A stretch of 64,000 bases of DNA from Methylobacterium sp. GXS13 (GCF_001455965.1 NZ_LKKO01000022.1:1-64000), one strand, 5' to 3'; counted from the first letter of the stretch, positions 15,314 to 24,467 are shown. Notes: generated from the letters alone by a model not told the origin. Translations and numbers: made by a program.

Positions 15314-16773
15314 CAGCGGGCCCCTTCGATCCGGTTGAGCCCGCCCATATAGGGGTGGAGCACCGACGGGATCGTGATGCTCCCGTCCGGGTTCTGATAG
15401 TTCTCCATCACGGCGATCAGAGCGCGGCCGACCGCGACGCCTGAGCCGTTCAGCGTGTGGACATAGGCCGGCTTGCCGTCCTTGCCCCGGTAGCGCGCGT
15501 TCATCCGTCGGGCCTGGAACTCACCGCAGACGGAACACGAAGAAATTTCTCGGTGGGTGCGCTGGCCCGGCACCCAGACCTCGATGTCGTAGGTCTTCTG
15601 GGAGGCGAAGCCCATGTCGCCGGTGCAGAGCGTCATCACCCGGTAGGGCAGATCGAGTTTCTTGAGGACCGCCTCCGCGCAGGTGAGCATGCGCTCGTGC
15701 TCGTTGTCGGACTCGTCCGGCGTGGTGATCGAGACCATCTCGACCTTGTTGAACTGGTGCTGGCGCAGCATGCCCCGCGTATCCCGCCCCGCCGCCCCGC
15801 CGGCGGCCCGGAAGCAGGGCGTGAGCGCGGTGAAGCGCAGGGGCAGTTCTTCTTCGCGCAGGATGGATTCGCGCACGAGGTTGGTCAGCGGGACCTCGGC
15901 GGTGGGGATGAGCCAGCGGCGTTCCGCAGAGCCAATTTCATGGTACGCCTCCATGTACGGAAGCAAACCAGGCGGGGGTGTCACGCCGGGCGGGATCACC
16001 GGTGTGCCACTCATAGACGGACGAAGTGGCTGCTCCAAAGGAAGCATTCGACCTGCCGCAAGTTCGTAGGCCCGTGAAGCGCGCTCTGACTCTGCCAAAG
16101 TACGCGTCGCCACGAACTGATCGTCTTCAAACTTCGGCAGCTGTGCCGTGCCAAACATCGCCTCGTCCCGAACGAGCACCGGCGGCGCCACCTCCAAATA
16201 CCCGTGCTCCTGCGTGTGTAGGTCGAGCATGAACTGGCCGAGCGCCCGCTCCAGCCGGGCGAGCTGGCCCTTCAGCACCACGAAGCGCGAGCCGGAGAGC
16301 TTGGCGGCGGATTCGAAATCCATCAGCCCGCAGGCCTCGCCGAGCTCGAAATGCTCCTTCCCCTCGGTCAGGCGCTCCCGGGTCGAGGCGTGGCTGCGGT
16401 AGAGGACGTTGCCGTGCTCGTCGGCGCCGTCCGGCACGTCGGGCTTCGGGCGATTCGGGATCGCGGCGAGCTTATCGGCGAGTGCCCTGTCGGCCTCGCC
16501 TTCCGCCGCCTTTAGGGCCGGCTCGGCGGCCTTGAGGGCGGCGACCTCCGCCATCAGGGCAGAGGCGCGGGCCTCGTCCTTGGCCTTCTTAGCGCCGCCG
16601 ATTTCCTTGGCCAGCGCGTTGCGCCGCTCCTGGTTGGCCTGAGCCGCCGACACGGACGATTTCCGCGCCTCGTCGAGGGCGATCAGCTCGGCCGAGAGCG
16701 GCGCGAGGCCCCGGCGGGTTAGGTCGCGGTCGAAGGCGTCCGGGTTGTCCCGGATGGCGCGGATGTCGTGCAT
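15313..16773 (-). CDS. serS: seryl-tRNA synthetase with an in-frame insertion
   Basis: 486 residues from the ATG at 16773 ([10 protein letters not shown] is the family start); typical SerRS is about 425-430. The N-terminal tRNA-binding coiled coil spans about 30-100. The class II catalytic core includes [14 protein letters not shown], motif 2 ([20 protein letters not shown], then FNKVE) and motif 3 ([19 protein letters not shown]). Between FEDDQF (ending at residue 220) and [10 protein letters not shown] (from residue 285) there are about 64 residues, where most homologues have only a few to about 20. That stretch is Pro-rich and has codon use unlike the rest of the gene. All catalytic motifs are intact, so the enzyme is likely active. 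It charges tRNA-Ser with serine. Confidence 0.94.
   Translation of the reverse strand: MHDIRAIRDNPDAFDRDLTRRGLAPLSAELIALDEARKSSVSAAQANQERRNALAKEIGGAKKAKDEARASALMAEVAALKAAEPALKAAEGEADRALADKLAAIPNRPKPDVPDGADEHGNVLYRSHASTRERLTEGKEHFELGEACGLMDFESAAKLSGSRFVVLKGQLARLERALGQFMLDLHTQEHGYLEVAPPVLVRDEAMFGTAQLPKFEDDQFVATRTLAESERASRAYELAAGRMLPLEQPLRPSMSGTPVIPPGVTPPPGLLPYMEAYHEIGSAERRWLIPTAEVPLTNLVRESILREEELPLRFTALTPCFRAAGGAAGRDTRGMLRQHQFNKVEMVSITTPDESDNEHERMLTCAEAVLKKLDLPYRVMTLCTGDMGFASQKTYDIEVWVPGQRTHREISSCSVCGEFQARRMNARYRGKDGKPAYVHTLNGSGVAVGRALIAVMENYQNPDGSITIPSVLHPYMGGLNRIEGAR
15922..16113 (-). other. low-GC3 in-frame insert within serS
   Basis: 192 bp (64 codons) interrupting the conserved DDQF...IPTAEV region of SerRS. 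By hand count about 35 of 63 codons end in G or C (around 55%), against well over 85% in the neighbouring codons. The encoded peptide reads [20 protein letters not shown], then [14 protein letters not shown], then a Pro-rich stretch and [10 protein letters not shown] do not recognise it. It could be a protein-coding mobile palindromic element or a lineage-specific insertion domain. No target-site duplication is obvious. Confidence 0.7.
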
Positions 16774-16858
16774 CGTGTCGGCTCGGATCGGCGCGCAGGC
16801 TCGGGGCGCGCGGCCCCCGCTTTGCCGCATCGCGTCCGGTGGGACAAGCGCGGCACGG

Positions 16859-17224
16859 CTACTCCCTCGGCGGCGCGATCTTCAACTGGTCGATCGCCCA
16901 GAGCCAGGTCCCGTCCGGCTGCGCCCGGGCGACCTCCACCGAGAGCGCGCCGTTGGGCAACCGGGCGAAGGTGAGGGCGAGATCGCCGTTGCTCACGGGC
17001 TCCAGCGTCTCGGGAGCTGGGAACTCGGATTTGCGCCCGAGCAGGTTGGCGTAGAAGGCCCGGATTTCGTCATGCCCGGTGGCGACCACACGCCCGGCCG
17101 CCAGCACCGCCCCCGGCTCGTAGAGCGCCACCAGCCCCTCGACATCGCCAGCATTGGCGCGTTGGTTGAAGAGTTCGGCCAGCGCCGACGGCTCGGTTGC
17201 AGCGTCCCGGTTGTCTTGGGCCAT
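16859..17224 (-). CDS. SnoaL/DUF4440-like NTF2-fold protein
   Basis: 121 residues with the NTF2-like pattern: [20 protein letters not shown], then [20 protein letters not shown] and RAFYANLL, then [12 protein letters not shown] at the C-terminus. Such proteins are cone-shaped, cytosolic, and range from ketosteroid-isomerase-like enzymes to binding proteins; no particular catalytic residue can be assigned. The gene sits 85 bp downstream of the serS start region on the same strand and 123 bp before the OsmC gene; no clear operon. Confidence 0.78.
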   Translation of the reverse strand: MAQDNRDAATEPSALAELFNQRANAGDVEGLVALYEPGAVLAAGRVVATGHDEIRAFYANLLGRKSEFPAPETLEPVSNGDLALTFARLPNGALSVEVARAQPDGTWLWAIDQLKIAPPRE

Positions 17225-17347
17225 GCGTCGCTCCTGTGAAGGCCAGGGGGGTAACGGTTTCGGGGCGAAGGGCGGATCATCCCGTCCGCAGAAACGAGGC
17301 GCGGCGGTCTTCGCCCGCGGGACATTTGGGATCCGGCCCGGGGCCGG

Positions 17348-17791
17348 TCATGCGAGTCGCCGCCCGCCGCCATCCTCGACCGTGACTGCGACCGGGATCC
17401 CAGCCTTCACGCTCTCCGACACCGTGCAGAAGCGCTGGAACTGGTCGAGCACCCGGTCGATCCGCGGCATCGCGGCGGCTTGCGCACCGAGCCGGATGTG
17501 CACGTCGATCCCGGTGATCCGCAGGCGGCCTTCCGGATTGCGCGTGACCCGGCAGGCGGCCTCTGCAGCGACGCCCTGCGCGTCCTGCCGGAACTTGCCC
17601 AGGGCGAAGACCAGGCTGGCGCACAGGCAGTTCGCCACCCCGGCGATCAGCATCTGCTCCGGGACCGGACCGGTGCCGCCGCCGATCGGGGGCGCCTCGT
17701 CGGTGAGGAGGTCGGGCAGGGCGGCGCCGAAATCGACCGTGAAGACGTAAGCGCCGACCTGGGTGATCCGGATCGTCGGTCCCGCTTCCAT
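17348..17791 (-). CDS. OsmC-family protein
   Basis: 147 residues from the ATG at 17791. OsmC/Ohr proteins reduce organic hydroperoxides through two cysteines; here Cys55 or Cys57 (VANCLCASLVF) and Cys122 (RFCTVSESVKAGIPV) occupy the expected positions on the two long helices. The C-terminal C-x-V-S-x-x-V-x-x-G-I-P-V is characteristic of the OsmC (YhfA-like) branch. A role in peroxide detoxification is likely, though YhfA-type proteins lack firm biochemical assignment. It is divergent from the ATPase gene (17943). Confidence 0.85.
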   Translation of the reverse strand: MEAGPTIRITQVGAYVFTVDFGAALPDLLTDEAPPIGGGTGPVPEQMLIAGVANCLCASLVFALGKFRQDAQGVAAEAACRVTRNPEGRLRITGIDVHIRLGAQAAAMPRIDRVLDQFQRFCTVSESVKAGIPVAVTVEDGGGRRLA

Positions 17792-17942
17792 CAGCGCCCT
17801 CCCCGGCTTCTTGAAGGATCCAACGTTCGATCCTAGGGCGTGTTCGGCCCCGGGCCGATGCAATCGTCGGCCGGATGATTTTCGGAGCCGAACGCCGTAG
17901 TACGGTTGCTCCACCGACCCGGCAGCCAAACCCCCCGATCCG

Positions 17943-18809
17943 ATGACGAGCCTCGAGACCCTGATGCCGCTCCTGGAGCGGATCGCCACCGCGCTGGAGC
18001 GGGCCGCACCGCCCGTCCCGCCGGCTTCCGACCCGAACGCCGCCGACGCCTTCCTGTGGGGACCCGAGCGGCGGCTCACCCCGGTGCCCCAGGTGGCCCG
18101 GGTGGAGATCGGCCTGCTCACCGGTATCGATCGGGCCCGCGACACGCTGATCGAGAACACCGAGCGCTTCGCCCGCGGCCTGCCGGCCAACAACGCCCTG
18201 CTCTGGGGCGCCCGCGGCATGGGGAAGTCCTCGCTGGTCAAGGCGGCTCATGCCGAGATCAACGCCCGCCGGCCGGACGGCGCGCTGCCGATGAAGCTCG
18301 TGGAGATCCACCGGGAGGACATCGAGGCGCTGCCCGACCTGATGGCGCTGCTGCGGCCCGACCCGCATCGCTGGCTGGTCTATTGCGACGACCTGTCCTT
18401 CGACGGCGACGACACCTCGTACAAGTCGCTCAAGACCGCGCTGGACGGCGGCATCGAGGGCCGGCCCGGCAACGTGCTGTTCTATGCCACCTCGAACCGC
18501 CGGCACCTGCTCGCCCGCGACATGGTCGAGAACGAGCGCTCGACGGCGATCAACCCCGGCGAGGCCGTGGAGGAGAAGGTCTCGCTCTCGGACCGGTTCG
18601 GCCTCTGGCTCGGCTTCCACAAATGCAGCCAGGACGAGTTTCTGGCGATGATCCGCGCCTATGCCGAGCGCTACGGCCTCGACCTGCCGCCCGAGCGCCT
18701 GCGCGCCGAGGCGCTGGAATGGGCCACCACCCGCGGCTCCCGCTCCGGCCGCACCGCCTTCCAGTTCATCCAGGATCTCGCCGGGCGGATGGGGAAGGTG
18801 CTGGATTGA
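17943..18809 (+). CDS. DUF815 AAA-type ATP-binding protein
   Basis: 288 residues. The P-loop reads LLWGARGMGKSSLVKA and Walker B is WLVYCDDLSFD, with FYATSNRRHL matching sensor 1; the DNRST-type block ARDMVENERSTAINPGEAVE is typical of DUF815 proteins. These predicted AAA ATPases are cytosolic and of unknown role. In many alphaproteobacteria this gene is close to yajC/secDF, and here it lies about 5 kb past secF with serS-surE-pcm between, which suggests local rearrangement. A family A palindromic repeat follows its stop. Confidence 0.88.
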   Translation: MTSLETLMPLLERIATALERAAPPVPPASDPNAADAFLWGPERRLTPVPQVARVEIGLLTGIDRARDTLIENTERFARGLPANNALLWGARGMGKSSLVKAAHAEINARRPDGALPMKLVEIHREDIEALPDLMALLRPDPHRWLVYCDDLSFDGDDTSYKSLKTALDGGIEGRPGNVLFYATSNRRHLLARDMVENERSTAINPGEAVEEKVSLSDRFGLWLGFHKCSQDEFLAMIRAYAERYGLDLPPERLRAEALEWATTRGSRSGRTAFQFIQDLAGRMGKVLD

Positions 18810-18848
18810 GACGCTCCGGCGCCTGAAGCATCCGGCCGGCGTTCGCCC

Positions 18849-18941
18849 CGTCATTGCGAGCGGAGCGAAGCAACCCAGGGCTACGCACCCTCCTGGGATC
18901 GCGGGCTGCGCTGGGTCGCTTCGCTCCGCTCGCGATGACGG
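18849..18941. repeat. palindromic repeat family A, copy 2
   Basis: Starts CGTCATTGCGAGCGGAGCG and ends CGCTCCGCTCGCGATGACGG, with inner arms GAAGCAACCCAGG and GCTGGGTCGCTTC. It fills the gap between the convergent ATPase and TonB-receptor genes, and may double as a transcription barrier for both. Confidence 0.9.
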
Positions 18942-18950
18942 CTTGGCATC

Positions 18951-21146
18951 TCAAAAGTCGATGGAAGCCGACAGCCACACGGTGCGCGGGGCGCCCAGGA
19001 TGAGGGCGCCGTTCGGGTTGGCGATCCAGTAGTGGTTGTCGGTGACGTTGCTCATCGTCGCCCGCAGCGTGACCGGCTTGTCTTGCACGAGCGTCGCGTA
19101 GCGCAGGCCGAGATCCAGGGTCGTCCAGTCCGGGATCCTCGAGAAGGGCAGGTTGGTGAACGTCGTGCCGGCATAGGACGCGCCGGTATAGACCACTGTG
19201 GCGATCGCCGTGAGGCCACGCAGGACCGGCGTGTCCCATTCGAGGCCCGTGGTGGCCTGGAAGCGCGGTGCGCCGGTTGCGGGATTGCCGTCGTAGAGGC
19301 CGCCCCGGGTCCGGCGCCAGCGGGCGTCGAGCAGGGTCGCGCCGACGATGACGCGCAGGTCGGGCACGATCTCGCCGAAGATCGTCCCCTCGAAGCCGCG
19401 ATTCCGCTGCGTGCCGCCGACGCCGAAGACATTGGTCACGGGATCGACGTTCCCGGCCGGCTGGGTGATCTGGAAGGCGGCCAGCGTCGCCCCAAAAGTC
19501 TTGAAGTCGAGCTTCGCGCCGATCTCGTATTGCCGCGACCGGGCCGGCGGGAAGGTCTGCGTGGAGTTGATCGCGGAGCCGGGCGCCTTCAGCGCCGTCA
19601 GGCCCTGAACCGCGTTGGCGTAGACCGACAGCACCTCGGTGGGCCGTACCACCAGGCCGAAGGCCGGGGTCGTCGCGCTCTTGTCGTAGGTGCTGCTCAG
19701 GAGGCCCGTGACCGGGGCGTAACTGCCGATCTCGATCTCCTGCCGGCGGGCGCCCACCATCAGCTCGACCAGCCCGTCGGCCACCGACATCGTGTCGGCC
19801 ACGGCGTAGCTCGTCATCCGGTCGTAGCTCGCCCGACCCCGGGGGAATGCAGATTTCGGTTGCCCCGGCCAGGCCAGGCGGACAGGCGCGTAGAGGTTGG
19901 AGTCATAGTCCGGGTAGGTGATCTGACCGAGCGTCAGATCCTGGTCGAGATACGTCGCGGTGAACACGGCCTCGTGCTTGATCCAGCCCGTCTCGAAGCG
20001 CGCCCGGGCCCCCGCCTCGCCCGACAGCGTCGACGTGTCGCCGGTCTGGAAAATCGAGTTCACTTTGGTCCGCCCGGTCCGGTCCAGGAGGGTGAAGGCA
20101 GGATTCTCCTGCTTGTCGTAGATGAACCGGTTGCCGCCGAGCGCCGCGAACAGCGTAATGTCCGAGGTCAGGTCGAATTCCGCCCGCCCCAGAGTGGTGA
20201 GGCTGTCGGAACGGGAGAAATCGAAGTTCTGGGACATGTTCCGGCGTGGGTCGGGCGCCCGGGGCACGCGCAGTCCCTGCACCGGATTGCCGCCGCGGGT
20301 CTGGGCGTCATAGGCGTCGTGCTGATAGATGACGTCGAGGAACAGGCGGAGGCGGTCGCCGTCATAGTCGAGGGCCAGCGAGCCGACACCGTTGCGCTGG
20401 GCGGTGCGGTCGATCGGCGTGGCGCCGCCCAAACCTGCGCCGTTGATCCGCACGCCGATCTGCTTCGCGTCGCCGTAGCGCCGCGCCACGTCGATCTCTG
20501 CGCCGCCCCGCGTCGTGGAGGCGTAATCGACGGTCGCCCGATTGAGCGGCTCGTCGCCCGCGCGCTTGGTGACGACGTTCACCGTGCCGGCGACGCTGCC
20601 GAAGATTGAGGCCCCGAACAGGAACGCCGCCGGACCCTTGAGCACCTCGATCCGTTCGAGGGGGGCCGGATTGATCCGGTAATCCGGCACGAGGCCGTAC
20701 AGGCCGTTCAGGGCGAACTCGCGGTTGTCGACCCGGAAGCCGCGGATCGTCAGCGCGTCGTAGCGGTTGCCGCTGCCGATCGAGACACGAACCGATGGGT
20801 CCGTGCGCGTCAGGACATCGCCGACGCTGACCGCCTGGAGGTCGCGGATCGTCTTCTCGGTGTAGCTCGCCGTGCTGAACGGCGTGCGCATGTAATCCCT
20901 GTTGCCGAGGATCCCGAGCCGGCTGCCGCGGGCGACCTGGCCACCGGGAAAAGCCTTCGGCAGGCCGCCCGCCTCCCCCTGCCCCACCCGGCTCGCAGTC
21001 GGATTGTGCGATTCGACCGAGAGCGTTTCGAGTTGGACCGAGGTTATTTCAGGGTGGATCGAGTTTTCCTGGGTCGTCGCGGCGTGGTTCGCCGTGAGGA
21101 GAAGCGTTGCCACGGGTGCAATATGGCGGATGTATATGCTGGGCAT
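18951..21146 (-). CDS. TonB-dependent siderophore receptor
   Basis: 731 residues, normal for a ferric-siderophore receptor. A signal peptide (IRHIAPVATLLLTANHAA) is followed by a TonB-box-like LETLSVES, then the plug domain (about 85-205: TIRDLQAVSVGDVLTRTDPS, LERIEVLKGPAAFLFGAS, GTVNVVTKRA) and a 22-strand barrel ending in Phe (LSASIDF). LTIRGFRVDNREF and VLKGP are the standard plug signatures of FhuA/FpvA-like siderophore receptors. Substrate unknown. No ABC transporter, sigma factor or siderophore genes are adjacent, so it depends on TonB-ExbBD encoded elsewhere. The promoter must lie in the AT-rich gap beyond 21146. Confidence 0.93.
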   Translation of the reverse strand: MPSIYIRHIAPVATLLLTANHAATTQENSIHPEITSVQLETLSVESHNPTASRVGQGEAGGLPKAFPGGQVARGSRLGILGNRDYMRTPFSTASYTEKTIRDLQAVSVGDVLTRTDPSVRVSIGSGNRYDALTIRGFRVDNREFALNGLYGLVPDYRINPAPLERIEVLKGPAAFLFGASIFGSVAGTVNVVTKRAGDEPLNRATVDYASTTRGGAEIDVARRYGDAKQIGVRINGAGLGGATPIDRTAQRNGVGSLALDYDGDRLRLFLDVIYQHDAYDAQTRGGNPVQGLRVPRAPDPRRNMSQNFDFSRSDSLTTLGRAEFDLTSDITLFAALGGNRFIYDKQENPAFTLLDRTGRTKVNSIFQTGDTSTLSGEAGARARFETGWIKHEAVFTATYLDQDLTLGQITYPDYDSNLYAPVRLAWPGQPKSAFPRGRASYDRMTSYAVADTMSVADGLVELMVGARRQEIEIGSYAPVTGLLSSTYDKSATTPAFGLVVRPTEVLSVYANAVQGLTALKAPGSAINSTQTFPPARSRQYEIGAKLDFKTFGATLAAFQITQPAGNVDPVTNVFGVGGTQRNRGFEGTIFGEIVPDLRVIVGATLLDARWRRTRGGLYDGNPATGAPRFQATTGLEWDTPVLRGLTAIATVVYTGASYAGTTFTNLPFSRIPDWTTLDLGLRYATLVQDKPVTLRATMSNVTDNHYWIANPNGALILGAPRTVWLSASIDF

Positions 21147-21604
21147 GAAAAAGCGAGCGCCGATCTAGTCGCGAAACCATGGCGGCGATCGATTCCTCTG
21201 TCCGAACAGCGGACCGGCGTGGGAATCATCATTGCGCCAACAGATCGCCGCTAGCAGTGGCAAGATGTTGGATCAAGAAATTAAACCTAGATTTTATCGA
21301 TTGTAATTTGTCGAACAAAGATACTATTCGAATATTTTCATAACTCTGTGGTATAGATTTGTTGATGCCGGGAATTTTCAATATGCGTTGCCTTAAAAGC
21401 GTTGATATCCAATCCTTTGTTTTGTCCAAGGTTGTCGGAGCGCAGCGTAGCTCTCGAAGGATCCCTGCACCCGGCTGCACGGGTTCTGGAGAAATCCCTT
21501 CGAGGTCCGCTTCGCGGGCGCTTCAGAATGACGTGGTTGTATGGAATCGCCGGGTATTGCGGAGGGCGGCGGGGATTTGGATATCCGGCGCTGCTGCGCG
21601 GGGC
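21147..21604. promoter_or_regulatory. 458 bp upstream region of the TonB receptor gene
   Basis: No supported gene. The part at 21260-21370 is AT-rich (for example TTGTAATTTGTCGAACAAAG near 21301) and probably contains the receptor promoter. I looked for a Fur box, RirA box or Irr (ICE) palindrome and found no confident match. From 21436 to 21535 there is an imperfect palindromic element (CTCTCGAAGGATCCCT facing AGAAATCCCTTCGAGGT), a possible divergent member of repeat family C. Confidence 0.5.
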
Positions 21605-22075
21605 CTACCGCCCGCTCGATCCAAACCCGCCCGCACCCCGGCCGGAGCCCGACCCGGGCTCGTCTTCCAGCATGGTCAAGACCGGCCGGGTCACGCGTGT
21701 AAAAACCAGCTGCGCGATCCGGTCCCCGGGCTCGACCCGGATCGGATTCGCGGCGTCACGGTTCCAGGCCGAGACCATCAGGGGGCCTTCATAATCCGCA
21801 TCGATCACGCCGGTTCCGTTGCCGAGCACGAGGCCGTCGCGATGGCCGCGGCCGGAGCGGGGGAAGATCAGGCCGCACCAGTCGGGGTTGCGGATCAGCA
21901 CGCTGAAGCCGGCCGGTATCAGGGCCGGCACGCTCCCGGGCGACAGGACCAGTGGCTCGTCCAGGCAGGCATGCAGGTCGAGGCCGGCGGCAGTCGCCGA
22001 GCCCCAGCGCGGAAACCCCCAGCCCCGCAGCCGTGGGTCGAGGATGCGCAGGCCGACTTCCGGCAGCGGGCTCAC
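21605..22075 (-). CDS. dut: dUTP diphosphatase
   Basis: 156 residues from a GTG start overlapping the upstream stop (GTGA). All trimeric dUTPase motifs are present: motif 1 AAGLDLHA, motif 2 FPRSGRGHRDG, motif 3 GNGTGVIDADYEGPL with the catalytic Asp, motif 4 RIAQLVF, and motif 5 GAGGFGSSG near the C-terminus. It hydrolyses dUTP to dUMP and pyrophosphate, preventing uracil incorporation and feeding dTMP synthesis. It is translationally coupled to the CitE-like gene. Confidence 0.95.
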   Translation of the reverse strand: MSPLPEVGLRILDPRLRGWGFPRWGSATAAGLDLHACLDEPLVLSPGSVPALIPAGFSVLIRNPDWCGLIFPRSGRGHRDGLVLGNGTGVIDADYEGPLMVSAWNRDAANPIRVEPGDRIAQLVFTRVTRPVLTMLEDEPGSGSGRGAGGFGSSGR

Positions 22076-22953
22076 GCGCCGAACCGCGCGATCACCTCGG
22101 CCAGGGTCAAGACGCGCCGGGCGGCTTCGACATGCAGGCGCTCGACCATGCGGCCGTCCAACGCGATGACGCCCTGGTCCTGATTCTCCGGCGCGTCGAA
22201 GGCCGCCACCACCCGGCGCGCTTCGGCAATGTCCGCCTCGTCCGGTCCAAAGGCGGCGTTGGCCGGGCCGATCTGGCTCGGATGGATCAGCATCTTGCCA
22301 TCAAAACCGAGATCGCGACCTTCGGCGCATTCCGCCTCGAAACCGGCACCATCCCGCAGGTCGGTGAAGACGCCGTCGATCGCCTCGATCTCGTAGGCCC
22401 GGGCGGCGGCCAGGACCTGCATCAGCCAGGGGCGCAGGGCTGCCCGCCCCGGGGGGCGGATCCGGGCCGCGGTCACGAGGTCGTTGGGGCCGATCACCAG
22501 GGCCGCGAGCCGTCCATCGACGTCCCGGGCGGCGCCGGCGATCTCGGCGGCGTTGACCACCGCCATCGGGGTCTCGATCATCGCCCAGATGCGGGTCGCA
22601 GGGGGAGCCCCGAGCCGGCGCAGGCGCGAGCCTACGGCGATCAGCGCGTCGGAGCTGCGCACCTTCGGCACCAGGATCGCGTCGGCCCCGCACCCGGCCA
22701 AAGCCGCGAGGTCGGCCTCGCCGGCCTCGGTTTCGGGCGGGTTGATCCGCACCACGACCTCGCGCGGGCCGAAGCCCCGTGCCGAGACGACGGCAGCCAC
22801 CGCGGCGCGGGCCTCTTCCTTCCGCTCCGGGGCGACGCCGTCCTCCAAGTCGATCAGAATCACGTCGGCGGGGAGCGTGCGCGCCTTCTCGAGGGCACGG
22901 GCATTCGAGCCGGGCATGGCCAGCACGCTGCGGCGGGGACGGATCTCGCTCAT
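22072..22953 (-). CDS. HpcH/HpaI-family CoA lyase (CitE-like)
   Basis: 293 residues from the ATG at 22953; the open frame beyond this overlaps the divergent DUF429 gene. RRSVLAMPGSNARALEKART at the N-terminus and DVILIDLEDGVAPERKEEAR are the CitE signatures (substrate Arg, Mg-binding Glu/Asp). RIWAMIETPMAVVNAAEIA and GFDGKMLIHPSQI complete the TIM-barrel active site. Members cleave citryl-, malyl-, beta-methylmalyl- or citramalyl-CoA, or hydrolyse malyl-CoA. In a methylotroph a malyl-CoA-type substrate is possible, but the serine-cycle enzyme normally has other neighbours, so the substrate is left open. Confidence 0.85.
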   Translation of the reverse strand: MSEIRPRRSVLAMPGSNARALEKARTLPADVILIDLEDGVAPERKEEARAAVAAVVSARGFGPREVVVRINPPETEAGEADLAALAGCGADAILVPKVRSSDALIAVGSRLRRLGAPPATRIWAMIETPMAVVNAAEIAGAARDVDGRLAALVIGPNDLVTAARIRPPGRAALRPWLMQVLAAARAYEIEAIDGVFTDLRDGAGFEAECAEGRDLGFDGKMLIHPSQIGPANAAFGPDEADIAEARRVVAAFDAPENQDQGVIALDGRMVERLHVEAARRVLTLAEVIARFGA

Positions 22954-23071
22954 CACGCTTCTCCCGGGCCGGCGGAACACCCTCCGGATCGCCGATAGCT
23001 TTCCGCCGCGTCCCGGGCAAGAACGCATCGTGGGGCAAGACGATGCGTTCACGATCGATTGCGGGGACGGG

Positions 23072-23815
23072 ATGGCGCGCTGGGTCGCGGGGCTCGACGG
23101 CTGCCGGGGGGCCTGGGCGGGGGCGCTCCTCGACCTCGACGATCCGGAGCGGCACCGCTGTGCCCTGTTTGCCGACGTGGCGAGCCTGCTCGATGCGCCG
23201 GAGCAGCCGCTGATCGTTGGCATCGACATGCCGATCGGGCTGCCGGACCGGATCCTTGGGGGTGGCCGGGGCGCCGACCGGGCCGCCCGGGCCCGGCTCG
23301 GACCCGCCCGATCCTCGGTCTTCCCGATGCCGCCCCGCACGGCTGTCTACGCGCCCGATTATGATTCCGCGAAGGCCGCCTCGCGGGCGGCCAGCGAGCC
23401 GCCCTTCGCGCCCTCAATCCAGGGCTACAATATCTTCCGCTCCGTCCGCGCCGTGGACACGCTCCTGCGGGCGCGGCCAGAGCTGCTGTCGCGGGTCCAC
23501 GAGGTCCATCCGGAAGTCGCGTTCCACGCCCTCAACGGCGGCCGCCCCCTTGGCCTGCCGAAGAAGGGTGTTCGGGCTCGAGAGGGCTTGGCCCTGCGCC
23601 GGACTCTGCTTGACGCGGCCGGCCTTCCGGCTGCCCTGCTGGACGCCCGGGTGAAGGGGGTGCCGGCCGACGACCACCTCGACGCCCTGGCCGCCCTGGT
23701 GGTGGCCCGGGACATCCTCGATGGATGCGCTGTGCCGTTGCCGGACTCGCCGGAGCGAGATGCGTATGGCCTGCCCGTGGTGATCTGGGCACCCGCCGTG
23801 CGGGATTGCCGATGA
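23072..23815 (+). CDS. DUF429-family protein (RNase H-like fold)
   Basis: 247 residues from the ATG at 23072, where similarity begins (WVAGLDGCRGAWAGALLDL). The D-G-x-x-x-G-W start, PLIVGIDMPIGLPD and EVHPEVAFHALNGGRPLG with DDHLDALAALVVA at the end are the acidic motifs of the DUF429 predicted nuclease family. Four conserved acids (in GLDG, GIDM, EVHPE and DDHLDA) could bind metals. Function is not established. The gene is divergent from the CitE-like gene (119 bp shared upstream region). Confidence 0.82.
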   Translation: MARWVAGLDGCRGAWAGALLDLDDPERHRCALFADVASLLDAPEQPLIVGIDMPIGLPDRILGGGRGADRAARARLGPARSSVFPMPPRTAVYAPDYDSAKAASRAASEPPFAPSIQGYNIFRSVRAVDTLLRARPELLSRVHEVHPEVAFHALNGGRPLGLPKKGVRAREGLALRRTLLDAAGLPAALLDARVKGVPADDHLDALAALVVARDILDGCAVPLPDSPERDAYGLPVVIWAPAVRDCR

Positions 23816-23906
23816 GCCGCCTCGAAGCTGGGCCGTGGCGCTGAATTCTCCTGGATCACGCCCTCGACCGGTGTCCGTTCGGACCGTCGCGCTCTAGCTC
23901 AGTCCC

Positions 23907-24422
23907 ATGAGTGCCCCGCATCCCCTCCCGATCCGCCATGTCGCCCGGGCGATCGTTCTCGATCCGCAGGATCGGATCCTGCTGATCGCCTACGCGTCGG
24001 TCCATGCGAAGGGGCCGGACGGCGAGCCGCTGCGGTTCTGGTTCATGCCGGGGGGCGGGCTGGAACCGGGTGAGGACCACGTTACCGCCTGTCGGCGGGA
24101 ACTGGGCGAGGAGATTGGCCGCGACGATGTCGCGATCGGCCCGCAGGTCGCGGCCTGCGACGGCCCGTTCCACCTCTTCCGCCAGTCACGGGACGCCCGC
24201 GAGCGCTACTTCCTGGTCCGCCTGCCCGACGACCGGGTCGATACCAGCCGTCTCGCCGAGACCGAGGACAACCCGGTGATCGGGACCCGCTGGTGGCCGC
24301 TCGCCGCGTTGCGGGGCAGTAGTGAGCGCGTCGAGCCGGCGGGTCTTGCCGATCTCGCGATCGATCTTGCCGCAGGGACTATTCCGACCCGGCCGCGCGT
24401 TCTGACTTGGCACGATCAGTGA
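23907..24422 (+). CDS. Nudix hydrolase
   Basis: 171 residues. The Nudix box spans about residues 50-72: GGLEPGEDHVTACRRELGEE then IG, matching G-x5-E-x7-R-E-U-x-E-E-x-G-U. The rest (IRHVARAIVLDPQDRILLIA at the start, TRWWPLAAL at the end) is a standard single-domain Nudix protein. It hydrolyses a nucleoside diphosphate linked to another group; substrate not predictable. The carbonic anhydrase gene begins 45 bp downstream, same strand. Confidence 0.9.
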   Translation: MSAPHPLPIRHVARAIVLDPQDRILLIAYASVHAKGPDGEPLRFWFMPGGGLEPGEDHVTACRRELGEEIGRDDVAIGPQVAACDGPFHLFRQSRDARERYFLVRLPDDRVDTSRLAETEDNPVIGTRWWPLAALRGSSERVEPAGLADLAIDLAAGTIPTRPRVLTWHDQ

Positions 24423-24467
24423 TCCCGATCTCGCATGTGCGAGATCATCGAACCCGATGGAGATTGC

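Noticed and set aside
22072-22953. Calling the CitE-like gene malyl-CoA lyase of the serine cycle
   Set aside because: Substrate residues cannot separate malyl-, citramalyl- or citryl-CoA here, and the usual serine-cycle neighbours (mtk, ppc, sga, hpr) are absent.
22484-23071. Long in-frame extension upstream of the DUF429 gene
   Set aside because: It overlaps the opposite-strand CitE-like gene, has Arg/Ser-rich shadow composition, and family similarity begins at the ATG at 23072.
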